Of a stretch of 36,782 bases of DNA, positions 24,370-32,388 are shown piece by piece. The notes under the pieces are model-generated. The model did not search any database. It saw nothing but the letters and a program-made list of their open reading frames with translations, and had not been told where the DNA came from. Origin of the DNA: Clostridium rectalis (lineage in GTDB: Bacteria > Bacillota > Clostridia > Clostridiales > Clostridiaceae); contig NZ_UYZZ01000014.1 in assembly GCF_900626095.1 (NCBI RefSeq), positions 1 to 36,782 on the forward strand, given 5' to 3'. A program made the translations under genes and the position numbers. Position 1 is the first letter of the stretch. The number at the start of each line of letters is the position of its first letter.

Positions 24370-24397
24370 ATTATACTATTTTTCAAATATAACTCAA
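24370..24397 (-). promoter_or_regulatory. Promoter of the TetR gene
   Basis: The minus strand has TTGAGT (24397-24392), a 16-base spacer and a perfect TATAAT (24375-24370). It stands back to back with the psd promoter, eleven bases away. Confidence 0.65.
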
Positions 24398-24407
24398 TAC
24401 ATTTTGA

Positions 24408-24435
24408 TTGATAAATATATTTTATCATTTATAAT
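24408..24435 (+). promoter_or_regulatory. Promoter of psd
   Basis: TTGATA (24408-24413), a 16-base spacer and TATAAT (24430-24435), about 48 bases before the psd start. It is divergent from the TetR promoter. Confidence 0.65.
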
Positions 24436-24483
24436 ATTTATATAAAACATAATAAAAAAACCTTTATTAATTAGGAGGATCTT

Positions 24484-25371
24484 ATGATTAAAATATATAA
24501 TAGAAATACTAAAGAATATACAATAGAGAAGGTTTCTGGGGAAAAATATCTAAACTGGATATATTCTTCACCAGTGGGTATGTGTCTTTTAGAGCTTATG
24601 ATTAAAAAAAAGTTTACTTCTTTTCTCTATGGCAAGTATTGTGATTCGAAATTAAGTTCTAAAAAAATACAAAGATTCGTAAATGAATTTGATATTAATA
24701 TAGAAGAATCTTTAAAATCATCAAAAGAATTTCAGTCCTTTAATGACTTTTTTACAAGAAAATTAAAATCCACAGCAAGACCAATAAACTTAGATGAAAA
24801 TATATTTATCTCTCCTGGTGATGGTAGACTTTTAGCCTATAATAATATAGATTTAAATAGCATAGTACAAATAAAGGGATTTAATTATAGCTTGATTGAA
24901 TTAATAAACTCCAAAGATATAGCTGAAAAATTTAATAACGGTATATGTTTAATTTTAAGATTATGCCCTACTGACTACCACAGGTTTCATTTTGTAGACT
25001 CCGGTTTATGCGGAATAACAGAAAAAATTAATGGAGCTTATTATTCTGTTAATCCAGTAGCTCTAAATAAAATAGAAAACTTATTTTGTAAAAATAAAAG
25101 AGAATGGAGCTTATTTCATTCTGAGAATTTTAAAGATATTTTATATGTAGAGGTTGGCGCAACCTGCGTAGGGTCAATAATTCAAAGCTATACACCAAAC
25201 AAAAAAGTAGAGAAAGGTTCTGAAAAAGGTTTTTTCAAATTTGGCGGTTCAACAGTAGTATTATTTTTAGAAAAAGATTCTGTAGAAATAGACAAAGACA
25301 TTATAGATCAAACTAAACTTGGTTACGAAACAAAGGTACTTGTAGGAGAACGAATAGGATTAAAAAAATAA
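24484..25371 (+). CDS. psd: Phosphatidylserine decarboxylase proenzyme
   Basis: Protein of 295 aa that converts phosphatidylserine to phosphatidylethanolamine at the membrane. It has [12 protein letters not shown] (about residue 86), SPGDGRL (about 111), the histidine motif PTDYHRFHF (about 165) and the self-cleavage region FGGSTVVLF near residue 257. There, cleavage before the serine of GS(T) makes the pyruvoyl group; the family usually reads LGST, here GGST. Length and order fit the clostridial psd type. AGGAGG is well placed before the ATG at 24484. The stop codon lies in the 42-base terminator palindrome. Confidence 0.93.
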   Translation: MIKIYNRNTKEYTIEKVSGEKYLNWIYSSPVGMCLLELMIKKKFTSFLYGKYCDSKLSSKKIQRFVNEFDINIEESLKSSKEFQSFNDFFTRKLKSTARPINLDENIFISPGDGRLLAYNNIDLNSIVQIKGFNYSLIELINSKDIAEKFNNGICLILRLCPTDYHRFHFVDSGLCGITEKINGAYYSVNPVALNKIENLFCKNKREWSLFHSENFKDILYVEVGATCVGSIIQSYTPNKKVEKGSEKGFFKFGGSTVVLFLEKDSVEIDKDIIDQTKLGYETKVLVGERIGLKK

Positions 25372-25405
25372 AAATATATGCTTTAAAGCATATATTTTTA
25401 TTTTT
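25364..25405. terminator. 42-base perfect palindrome, terminator of psd
   Basis: A perfect inverted repeat centred between 25384 and 25385 (core GCTTTAAAGC) with an A run on the left and a T run on the right. It contains the psd stop codon (25369-25371). It can terminate on either strand. Confidence 0.85.
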
Positions 25406-25845
25406 AAAATTTCCCCTACCAGCCTTATCTAAATTTATTTTAAATTGAACATTTATTTTAGAATCACTAATAATTTCATCCCAATCTGCACCAGTTCTTC
25501 TCCAATATTTAACTGCTGCCACCTTACCTAATTGAAGTAAGTCTAGTTTATATTCATTTTGCATTTTTTCTATAAACTTGTCACTACTATTTCCCAATAT
25601 AGTTCTCATATTATTTATAAATTTTCCCTCATTTTCTTTGTTGTGAAATACTGGATTTTTAGACTGATCATAATTTATATCAACATATATGTTAAATTTA
25701 TTGCTATTTTTCTCACATTTTACTCTTCTGTTATACTCTCTTTATATTCTATATCTTGTAAATTTTCTTTTAAATATATCATAAGTGGTTTTTAAAATAT
25801 CTTTCTCTACCATGCATCTATATAAATTGCAGCACCATTAGCGTA
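25406..25845 (-). pseudogene. Decayed 3' end of a Ger(x)C-like spore germination gene
   Basis: On the minus strand about 420 bases still read as protein in broken frames: NGAAIYIDAW, then a stop, then RRVKCEKNSNKFNIYVDI, later KMQNEYKLDLLQLGKVA, WDEIISDSKINVQFKINL and DKAGRG. The final part (a K-x-D-x-L-x-LG helix, then W-DE-I and the strand INVQFKINL) resembles the end of Ger(x)C germinant-receptor lipoproteins. No upstream half and no gerA/gerB partner is present, there are in-frame stops near 25743 and 25808, and the open frame runs on into the psd terminator. I read it as a gene relic; the family assignment is tentative. Confidence 0.4.
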
Positions 25846-25872
25846 ATAAATAATAAGTTATCATATATATAT

Positions 25873-25903
25873 AAAACCTAGAAAGTATTTACTTTCTAGG
25901 TTT
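25873..25903 (-). terminator. Terminator after tRNA-Arg(ACG)
   Basis: A 14-base-pair perfect stem (AAAACCTAGAAAGT with ACTTTCTAGGTTTT, 25873-25904), whose right arm touches the tRNA 3' end, followed on the minus strand by TTTTATATAT. Confidence 0.85.
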
Positions 25904-25980
25904 TGGTGCGTCGGGCAGGATTCGAACCCGCGGCCAACTGGTTCGTAGCCAGCTACTCTATCCAACTGAGCTACCGACGC
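25904..25980 (-). tRNA. tRNA-Arg (anticodon ACG)
   Basis: A 77-nucleotide cloverleaf with acceptor GCGTCGG, encoded CCA and loop CTACGAA. The ACG anticodon is the substrate of TadA, which makes ICG and so allows reading of CGU, CGC and CGA. Confidence 0.95.
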
Positions 25981-25995
25981 ATATTTAATATTAAT

Positions 25996-26024
25996 ATTTT
26001 AACATAAAATAAAATCAAAATCAA
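25996..26024 (-). promoter_or_regulatory. Promoter of tRNA-Arg(ACG)
   Basis: The minus strand has TTGATT (26024-26019), a 17-base spacer and TAAAAT (26001-25996), with a start just before the tRNA. Confidence 0.6.
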
Positions 26025-26064
26025 TTGATAAATTATAAACATAAACTATTTATATAAATAAAAA

Positions 26065-26087
26065 AACATCCAGCTCAACTAGATGTT
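26065..26087 (-). terminator. Terminator after the two tRNA-Ser genes
   Basis: On the minus strand AACATCTAG pairs with CTGGATGTT (one G-U pair) around a five-base loop, followed by TTTTTTATTT. It is three bases from the tRNA-Ser(GCU) 3' end. Confidence 0.8.
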
Positions 26088-26090
26088 CTA

Positions 26091-26181
26091 TGGCGGAGAA
26101 AGAGGGATTTGAACCCTCGTGCCGGTTACCCGACCTACGCCCTTAGCAGGGGCGCCTCTTCAGCCACTTGAGTATTTCTCC
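26091..26181 (-). tRNA. tRNA-Ser (anticodon GCU)
   Basis: A 91-nucleotide class II tRNA with acceptor GGAGAAA, long variable arm, encoded CCA, and loop CTGCTAA between GCCC and GGGC. It reads AGC and AGU. Confidence 0.95.
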
Positions 26182-26212
26182 ATGCCCTACAAATATATTA
26201 TTATATAAAAAG

Positions 26213-26303
26213 TGGCGGAAAGAGTGGGATTCGAACCCACGGTACGGTCACCCGTACGCCGGTTTTCAAGACCGGTGCCTTAAACCAACTCGACCATCTT
26301 TCC
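26213..26303 (-). tRNA. tRNA-Ser (anticodon UGA)
   Basis: A 91-nucleotide class II tRNA with acceptor GGAAAGA, long variable arm, encoded CCA, and loop CTTGAAA between CCGGT and ACCGG. It reads UCA and other UCN codons. It is cotranscribed with tRNA-Ser(GCU), 31 bases downstream, with no terminator between. Confidence 0.95.
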
Positions 26304-26322
26304 ATGCCTCATGACATGATTA

Positions 26323-26351
26323 ATTATATCAAGCATTTAATTTCATGTCAA
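26323..26351 (-). promoter_or_regulatory. Consensus promoter of the tRNA-Ser(UGA)-Ser(GCU) pair
   Basis: The minus strand has TTGACA (26351-26346), a 17-base spacer and TATAAT (26328-26323): a perfect consensus with the best spacing, as expected for a strong stable-RNA promoter. Confidence 0.9.
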
Positions 26352-26395
26352 CACTATTTTTTATTTTTTTATGTTTTTTTTATATTTTGTAGTAA

Positions 26396-26433
26396 GTTAA
26401 GGAAAAAAACAATTAATGTTTTATTTCCTTAAC
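26396..26433 (-). terminator. Terminator of serS
   Basis: GTTAAGGAAA (26396-26405) pairs with TTTCCTTAAC (26424-26433), with further A/T pairing inside. It lies 18 bases after the serS stop and separates serS from the tRNA promoter. Confidence 0.8.
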
Positions 26434-26451
26434 TTTATATTAATATATATC

Positions 26452-27732
26452 TTACTTTAAAACTTCTTTACCACCTAAATAAGGTCTTAAAACCTTAGGA
26501 ACAACTATGCTTCCATCCTCTTGTTGGAAATTTTCAAGTATAGCTGCTACTGTTCTTCCAACTGCCACACCTGATCCGTTCAATGTATGCACAAATTGTG
26601 GCTTATCTTTTGGAGTATTTTTAAATTTAATATTAGCACGTCTTGCTTGAAAATCTTCAAAATTACTACAACTTGAGATCTCCACATATCTATTATAACT
26701 TGGCATCCAAACTTCAATATCATACTTTAACGCAGCAGTAAAGCCTAAATCTCCTTTACATATTCTAACTACTCTGTAAGGTAATTGAAGTCCTTGTAAT
26801 ACCTCCTCAGCATCATTTGTTAATTTTTCTAATTCTTCATAAGATTGTTCTGGTTTAGCAAACTTAACAAGTTCTACTTTATTGAACTGATGTTGCCTAA
26901 CAAGTCCTCTAGTATCTCTTCCCGCTGAACCAGCTTCTGATCTAAAACAGGCACTGTATGCTACATGCTTTAGTGGAAGTTCTTCCCCATTGAGTATTTC
27001 ATCTCTGTATAGATTTGTTACTGGTACTTCTGCTGTTGGAATTAAAAAGTAATCACAGTTAGCTACCTTAAAAGCATCTTCCTCAAATTTAGGAAGTTGA
27101 CCTGTTCCTGTCATACTCTTTCTATTTACCATATAAGGAGGTAATATTTCAGTATAACCATGTTTATCTACATGAGTATCTAAAAAATAATTTATAACTG
27201 CTCTCTCAATTCTGGCCCCTAATCCTTTATAAAAAGTAAATCTTGATCCTGTAACCTTTCCCGCTCTTTCAAAATCCAAAATATTTAAATTTGTACCTAA
27301 ATCCCAATGAGCTTTAGGATCAAATGTAAATTTAGTTGGTTCTGACCATTTTCTTATCTCAACATTATCCTCATCTGTCTCGCCATCTGGTACAGCTGGA
27401 TTCGGTATATTAGGAATTCTTAACATAATATATTCAATTTCTTCATCTACTTTATTTAACTTTTCATCAAATTGTCTTATTTGCTCTGAAAGCTTTTTCA
27501 TATCCCCCATAATTTGATCAACACTTTCACCAGCTTTTTTCAACTTTGGTATTTGTGATGATTCCTGATTTCTTTTATTTTTTAAATTCTCAACTTCTAC
27601 TAAAATTTTTCTTCTATTTTCATCTAACTCTAATATTTTGTCAATAATTTTTACATCAAAATCTTCTCCTCTGTTTGCAAGAGCTGCCTTTATTTCTTCA
27701 GGATTGTTTCTTATTCTTTTTAAATCTAACAT
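26452..27732 (-). CDS. serS: Seryl-tRNA synthetase
   Basis: Protein of 426 aa that charges all tRNA-Ser types. It begins [15 protein letters not shown], with the long N-terminal coiled-coil arm (about residues 30-105) that grips the tRNA-Ser variable arm. The class II core has motif 2 near [15 protein letters not shown] and motif 3 near [16 protein letters not shown]. Start is the ATG at 27732, five bases after AGGAGGG; a longer frame of nine codons reads across the ribosome site and is rejected. It is controlled by a T-box leader. Four serine tRNA genes are within 9 kb. Confidence 0.96.
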   Translation of the reverse strand: MLDLKRIRNNPEEIKAALANRGEDFDVKIIDKILELDENRRKILVEVENLKNKRNQESSQIPKLKKAGESVDQIMGDMKKLSEQIRQFDEKLNKVDEEIEYIMLRIPNIPNPAVPDGETDEDNVEIRKWSEPTKFTFDPKAHWDLGTNLNILDFERAGKVTGSRFTFYKGLGARIERAVINYFLDTHVDKHGYTEILPPYMVNRKSMTGTGQLPKFEEDAFKVANCDYFLIPTAEVPVTNLYRDEILNGEELPLKHVAYSACFRSEAGSAGRDTRGLVRQHQFNKVELVKFAKPEQSYEELEKLTNDAEEVLQGLQLPYRVVRICKGDLGFTAALKYDIEVWMPSYNRYVEISSCSNFEDFQARRANIKFKNTPKDKPQFVHTLNGSGVAVGRTVAAILENFQQEDGSIVVPKVLRPYLGGKEVLK

Positions 27733-27771
27733 ATATACCCTCCTAGTTTTAAAATTCATCTAATTTTTTAT

Positions 27772-28012
27772 AAAAAAATAAAGAGCCTTTACTTCCCCTT
27801 AAAGGGACGAAAGACTCCGCGTTGCCACCCTAATTGATTAACTTAAGTTAATCCTCTTTATAAATTTAACGGTAATACCGTACTGCTCATCACAGTCCCT
27901 CCAAGGTGGATTCACAAAATAACCGGTATCAGCTTCCACCACCCACTGACTCTCTTTAACCTTTATCTTGTTACTGGCCTCTTCAACAGTTTATTTACAA
28001 TATTAAATAATT
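27772..28012 (-). ncRNA. T-box leader of serS (serine-responsive riboswitch)
   Basis: On the minus strand the conserved T-box AGGGTGGCAACGCGG lies at 27831-27817. It is followed by a terminator stem (27818-27780, GTCTTTCGTCCCTT region with AAGGGGAAGTAAAGG) ending in ATTTTTTT. Stem I lies upstream (about 27994-27890), and a candidate specifier UCC is at 27910-27908 in the context GAA-TCC-ACC. Uncharged tRNA-Ser(GGA) would pair with UCC and with the T-box bulge, and so prevent termination. The specifier was placed by context only. Confidence 0.9.
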
Positions 28013-28019
28013 AATATTA

Positions 28020-28048
28020 ATTATATATACAATAATTAATAATGTCAA
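28020..28048 (-). promoter_or_regulatory. Consensus promoter of the T-box / serS transcript
   Basis: The minus strand has TTGACA (28048-28043), a 17-base spacer and TATAAT (28025-28020). Transcription starts near 28013 and gives a leader of about 280 bases. Confidence 0.88.
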
Positions 28049-28082
28049 CTTTATATATATTATATAATTTAAAGTATTATAA

Positions 28083-28442
28083 TTATATTTTGTCTATATT
28101 TTTTACACATATAATATCCACACCGGTATTTAATAAATTATGACAAACTATATCCCCTATTTTTATTGGTGCTCCCACATGAAGCATGCTTAAAGCCTTT
28201 GAACATTCTACCCATAAACCTTTGTCTATAGGTTCGCTACTCTTCACAGGTATTACATTACAATTAGCACCCTTTATTCTTATTAATGTAGTAAAAATAC
28301 CTTTATTATTTATTCTTTCCTCTTTTGCATAATCTAACCCATCTTCGCATTCATGTCCCTTAACTTCAAAATAATCATTATCCCAATCCATTGATATAAT
28401 GCACTCTTTTTTACACCCTTTACATACAAATTCTTTAATCAC
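28083..28442 (-). CDS. DUF1667 cysteine-containing partner of a flavoprotein
   Basis: Protein of 119 aa with the DUF1667 pattern: C7-x2-C10-x3-C14 at the N-terminus and GHECEDGLDYAKEE (C32) further on. In many Firmicutes this protein forms the third gene of a set with a GlpA-like and a second FAD oxidoreductase, and probably carries an iron-sulfur centre. I chose the GTG at 28442, eleven bases after GGAGG. The ATG at 28460 would put that ribosome site inside the reading frame. It begins about 20 bases after the GlpA-like gene, so the two are cotranscribed. Confidence 0.8.
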   Translation of the reverse strand: MIKEFVCKGCKKECIISMDWDNDYFEVKGHECEDGLDYAKEERINNKGIFTTLIRIKGANCNVIPVKSSEPIDKGLWVECSKALSMLHVGAPIKIGDIVCHNLLNTGVDIICVKNIDKI

Positions 28443-28463
28443 CTGATAAAAAACCTCCATAAA

Positions 28464-29849
28464 TTAATTGAATTCCTTAATTCTACTTCCTATTATTTTA
28501 GAATTCTTAGAGTCTTTTACTATATCTGTGAACTTCTTATTAGTTTCCCTAGCCAATATAGATACAATACTAGCAAAGCAATCAGAACCTTTGCAACCAC
28601 CAAAAGTTACTCCAGTTCTCCTTTTAACTCCTTCTACAGTTCTAGCACCTAAAGGTCTTCTTATAGCATCTACTATTTCACCCTCTGTTACCTTTTGGCA
28701 CCTGCATATAATACGTCCATATCTGTTATCCATTTTTATTATTTTATTTCTTTGTTCATTAGTTAAATCTCTAAATCTATAAAATTCTCTCCTTTTATTA
28801 ATAAATTCTTTTTTAGGTAGACAACTTGTATTACTTACAATTGTTTCACATACTATTCTTGCAATGGATGGTGTCATAGTAATTTGTCCGTAATGCTTTC
28901 CTACAACTTTAATGTATCCCTTATCAATAAGACTTTCATCGATAATAATAGTATCTTTGTAAGAGGGCCATTTATAAAAAGCATTTATTTTATTTTCATC
29001 AATATTTCCTATTACTTTTGATATTTTTTTTAAAGTATCTGAATAACCTATATCATTGCTAGAATTTACTGCTGCAATCATGTTTCCCTGTACTGTGGGA
29101 ACAGTATATATAAACTCATTATCCTCATTAAAAGTATTTAAAATATTATTAAATTCTACATTAAAGTCATTCTCTAATAAAAAATAACTTATATTACTCT
29201 TTTCAGTATATACTTTTTCTTTTGAATCTATAGTATAATTTTGACCTGGAGTAGTATTAATAACTATTTTACAGGTAAACTTATTCTTATTTGTAACTAC
29301 CCTAAATCCCTTTGAAATTTGTTGTATATCAATTACTTCCTCTTCTAATTTAAATTTAACCCCATTATCAAAAGCTATTTCTCCATAAGCTATAGCTAAA
29401 TCATATGGACATACAATTCCTGTATTTTTAGAATAAAGCGCTTTAGTAAGTTTTATATTCAAATTTGGCTCTAATTCATATATATCCTCACTATTTAAAA
29501 TTTCTATATTATTTATTCCCCTATCTATAGCTCTATTATAAATTTTATATAAAACTTCCTCTTGCTTAACATTCTGTGCAATAAATAGTGAACCACATCT
29601 TTTAAAAGGCACATTAATTTGAGATGAAATATCATCAAACATTTTATTTCCCATCATTTCTAATTTTGACATTAATGTATTTTCACATTCTATTCCATCG
29701 TAAACAATTGAGGAATTAACTAAAGCAACATCATCTGCAATATCATAATCTTTTTCTATAAGAGCTATATTTAAACTGTACTTAGACAATTCATAAGCTA
29801 CAGCACAGCCTATTATACCACCACCTAATATAAGTACATCATAATCCAT
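28464..29849 (-). CDS. GlpA-like FAD oxidoreductase with C-terminal [2Fe-2S] (BFD-like) domain
   Basis: Protein of 461 aa. The N-terminus binds FAD (ILGGGIIGCAVAYEL); the middle is a DAO-type oxidoreductase; the C-terminus is a BFD-like domain with C382-x-C384 and C419-x4-C424. Its relatives are listed as type 2 glycerol-3-phosphate dehydrogenases. The usual active-site stretch (NSGVVHAG type) reads NSSIVYDG here, and the usual C-terminal SPGLTAAPA-type stretch reads YGQITMTPS, so the substrate may differ. The normal second FAD oxidoreductase gene is missing; DUF1667 follows directly. The ATG at 29849 was chosen because GGAGGG is ten bases away; the ATG at 29858 almost touches it. Confidence 0.82.
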   Translation of the reverse strand: MDYDVLILGGGIIGCAVAYELSKYSLNIALIEKDYDIADDVALVNSSIVYDGIECENTLMSKLEMMGNKMFDDISSQINVPFKRCGSLFIAQNVKQEEVLYKIYNRAIDRGINNIEILNSEDIYELEPNLNIKLTKALYSKNTGIVCPYDLAIAYGEIAFDNGVKFKLEEEVIDIQQISKGFRVVTNKNKFTCKIVINTTPGQNYTIDSKEKVYTEKSNISYFLLENDFNVEFNNILNTFNEDNEFIYTVPTVQGNMIAAVNSSNDIGYSDTLKKISKVIGNIDENKINAFYKWPSYKDTIIIDESLIDKGYIKVVGKHYGQITMTPSIARIVCETIVSNTSCLPKKEFINKRREFYRFRDLTNEQRNKIIKMDNRYGRIICRCQKVTEGEIVDAIRRPLGARTVEGVKRRTGVTFGGCKGSDCFASIVSILARETNKKFTDIVKDSKNSKIIGSRIKEFN

Positions 29850-29955
29850 ATTATTCATTCCCTCCGGCAGTTAGTTTTTGTAATCTAGCATCCATCTATA
29901 TTATAGTATCTTTTATGGTAGCGGTATATGTTATTAAAGATAATTTTCAAAAAAT

Positions 29956-32199
29956 TTAATTTCTAGAATTGATTAAGTTCTTATAATTTACAAACATTTC
30001 CTCCAATTTTCCCTTATTTATTGGTTTATTAAGTATAAAATCTATATTTTTAACCATTTCTTTGCTAAAATTTCCTATCCAGCCTGTCATTAAACAGAAA
30101 AAAACCTTGTTATTAATTTTTTTAGCTATATCACAAACTTGTATACCATTCATGCCTGGCATTGAAAAATCACAAAGTATAATATCATAATTTCTTCTAT
30201 TTAGTTCTTGCTCAATATTATTATTACCACAACTTTTAATTTTGCATTTAACAATAGATTTTATCATATCAGAAATTACACTTCTTATTTGTTGTTGGTC
30301 ATCTATAATTAAAATGTTTCCATTAAATTCTATTTTGCCATAATGTATATTTTTCTTTACTTCAATAATATCATTACAAATAGGTAATTCTATATAAAAA
30401 CTTGTCCCACTATTCTCCTCACTTTTAATACTTATTGTGCCTCCATGATATTGTATAATTTTATAAGATACACTTAGTCCTAAACCAGACCCTTTATTAC
30501 CTTTTGTTGTAAAAAAAGGTTCGAAAGCTCTTTTTACTACATCTTCATTCATGCCGCTTCCATTGTCCTTTATTTCGATAACTACAGTCTTATCTTTATT
30601 TTTGGTATTTATCTCTATATTCCCTCCCTTAGTCATAGAGTCTATAGCGTTTCTCACTATATTTATAAATACCTCTCTTAATTCTGTAGCATTACCCTTA
30701 ACTTTGGCTTGAGATTTTAATATAGAAATCATATTTATATTTATTCCTTTTAATGCACTTTCAGTAAGCCATTTATTTTTAGTCAAATCTATAGTATCTA
30801 ATAATATATCATCTATATTAAAAATTTCTAACTTATTTTTATCATTATATTGCTTCGTAAATCTTTTAACTTTATTGGCTATATTCATACCATCATAAGC
30901 ACATATCTCAATTATTTTAAGTTGTTTTATCATATTTTTATCTTGAATATCACTATCTTTTAAAAGTTGTATGGAACCTATTATTGGTGTAAGTATATTA
31001 TTTATATCATGAGCAATTCCTGCAGCCATCTCACCCATAGCTCTAAGTTTTTCATTTTCTATTAGCTTATTATGTAGATTTAAAAATTTATTTTGTTCTT
31101 GAATTAAATAAAATGCAGTTCTACAAATAGATTCTATATATTCTACATCCTCTTTACTTATTTTTTTATTTTCTTCATATCGCCCAACCCATATAACACC
31201 TTTTATATTGCTATAATAGTCCACAGATACTCCAATGCAAGTATCAATTTTCAAACTTAAAAATATATCCCTTATATCCTGATTTTGTATATATTCAGGG
31301 TTTATAAACATACTAGAGCATTTTTCTAATATCTCTTTATTTATTAATTGTTGATACATTACCATTTTTTTATTATTCTTTATATAATATTTATGTTTTT
31401 TAGTTATTCCAAAACAACTGTTTAATCCTAATACATTTTCCTTATAATTTTCAGTACTATAAATTATACAAAAATCAACATCGCAAATATCCTTTATTTT
31501 ATTTATTATAATGTTTTTAAAACCATCATTATCAATAGTTTTTGAAACATTAGAAAACATTTCATTGAATAAGACTAAATTACTATTTTGATACTTTAAT
31601 TGATAGTTTGAGTTTAAAATCCAAAGAATATTACTTATTGATTCATTACACTTATAACATAACTCTTTATTTCTATCAAATATAACTAAATATTCAAATT
31701 TACTACAAAATATTTCTAGTAAATTAAAATTATAATCATGGTTATTAATATATATTAAATTAGTAACTTTGTAATTTGAATAAGAAAAAATATTTTCTAC
31801 ATATCTTATTAAATTTCTTAATTTACCGGTTTTTCTAGCTAAATTTTTAAAATCCCATAATATATTTATTTTTTCATCAGTTTTAGCCGTATGATTTAGT
31901 ATTTCTAATAGTTCCTCTGAATTTAAATTAAAATTTACAGGATCATAAAGTTTTATTTGAAGTGTATTATTTTTTAATCCGGTTACAATTATATTTGAAG
32001 AGTGATTATATAATTTTTGTAAATCTTTATATAAGATATCGTCTGTGAAAATTATTAACTTCTCATTTTTATGTAAAGATTTAGATATATATTCTTTTAT
32101 AAAGTTAGGAAAATTATTAAAATTTAACAGTTCTGTACTTATACATAATATTTTTTTAGCCTTATCGCATTCTATTACCCTTTTATATGTATAGTCCAT
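29956..32199 (-). CDS. Soluble hybrid histidine kinase with MEDS-like, GAF, HisKA, HATPase and receiver domains
   Basis: Protein of 747 aa without membrane segments. Residues about 10-175 resemble a MEDS/DcmR-type sensory domain; about 215-370 a GAF domain; HisKA with GEMAAGIAHDINNILTP (H397); HATPase with NIVRNAIDSM, DNGSGM and GSGLGLS; and a C-terminal receiver with IIDD and phospho-acceptor D677 in LCDFSMPGMNG. No DNA-binding or enzymatic output follows, so the signal must pass to another protein, possibly a Spo0A-type regulator; no partner is encoded nearby. The start is the ATG at 32199, about six bases after GTGAGG; the upstream ATG at 32217 has no ribosome site. Confidence 0.85.
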   Translation of the reverse strand: MDYTYKRVIECDKAKKILCISTELLNFNNFPNFIKEYISKSLHKNEKLIIFTDDILYKDLQKLYNHSSNIIVTGLKNNTLQIKLYDPVNFNLNSEELLEILNHTAKTDEKINILWDFKNLARKTGKLRNLIRYVENIFSYSNYKVTNLIYINNHDYNFNLLEIFCSKFEYLVIFDRNKELCYKCNESISNILWILNSNYQLKYQNSNLVLFNEMFSNVSKTIDNDGFKNIIINKIKDICDVDFCIIYSTENYKENVLGLNSCFGITKKHKYYIKNNKKMVMYQQLINKEILEKCSSMFINPEYIQNQDIRDIFLSLKIDTCIGVSVDYYSNIKGVIWVGRYEENKKISKEDVEYIESICRTAFYLIQEQNKFLNLHNKLIENEKLRAMGEMAAGIAHDINNILTPIIGSIQLLKDSDIQDKNMIKQLKIIEICAYDGMNIANKVKRFTKQYNDKNKLEIFNIDDILLDTIDLTKNKWLTESALKGININMISILKSQAKVKGNATELREVFINIVRNAIDSMTKGGNIEINTKNKDKTVVIEIKDNGSGMNEDVVKRAFEPFFTTKGNKGSGLGLSVSYKIIQYHGGTISIKSEENSGTSFYIELPICNDIIEVKKNIHYGKIEFNGNILIIDDQQQIRSVISDMIKSIVKCKIKSCGNNNIEQELNRRNYDIILCDFSMPGMNGIQVCDIAKKINNKVFFCLMTGWIGNFSKEMVKNIDFILNKPINKGKLEEMFVNYKNLINSRN

Positions 32200-32280
32200 A
32201 ACATACCTCACACACATGAATTATAAAAATAACATTCGACATACTTTTTTAAATTCCTTTTATTGTTTATAAAAAATTCA

Positions 32281-32314
32281 AAAAAATAAGTATTATGTGA
32301 AATACTTATTTTTT
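32281..32314. terminator. Terminator downstream of UPF0182
   Basis: AAAAAATAAGTATT (32281-32294) pairs perfectly with 32301-32314 around a six-base loop, with T runs on both strands. A second imperfect hairpin (GTGAATCT with AGATTCAC, 32354-32383) lies closer to the UPF0182 stop codon. Confidence 0.8.
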
Positions 32315-32388
32315 TTCATTTTAATAACTAACATACTAATTAGTTACTGTATTGTGAATCTATAAATCAGTTTACAGATTCACTTTTA

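Noticed and set aside
25313-25363. C-terminal extension of the minus-strand frame over the psd 3' end
   Set aside because: The frame runs through the terminator palindrome and antisense to psd; it reflects the lost stop of the relic gene and is not a real protein end.
25861-26303. tRNA cluster as a phage or island attachment site
   Set aside because: No integrase, no repeated tRNA 3' end and no foreign-looking DNA is visible beside the tRNAs.
32354-32383. Second hairpin after UPF0182 as the main terminator
   Set aside because: It has a mismatch in the stem and no T run on the minus strand; the hairpin at 32281-32314 is much better.
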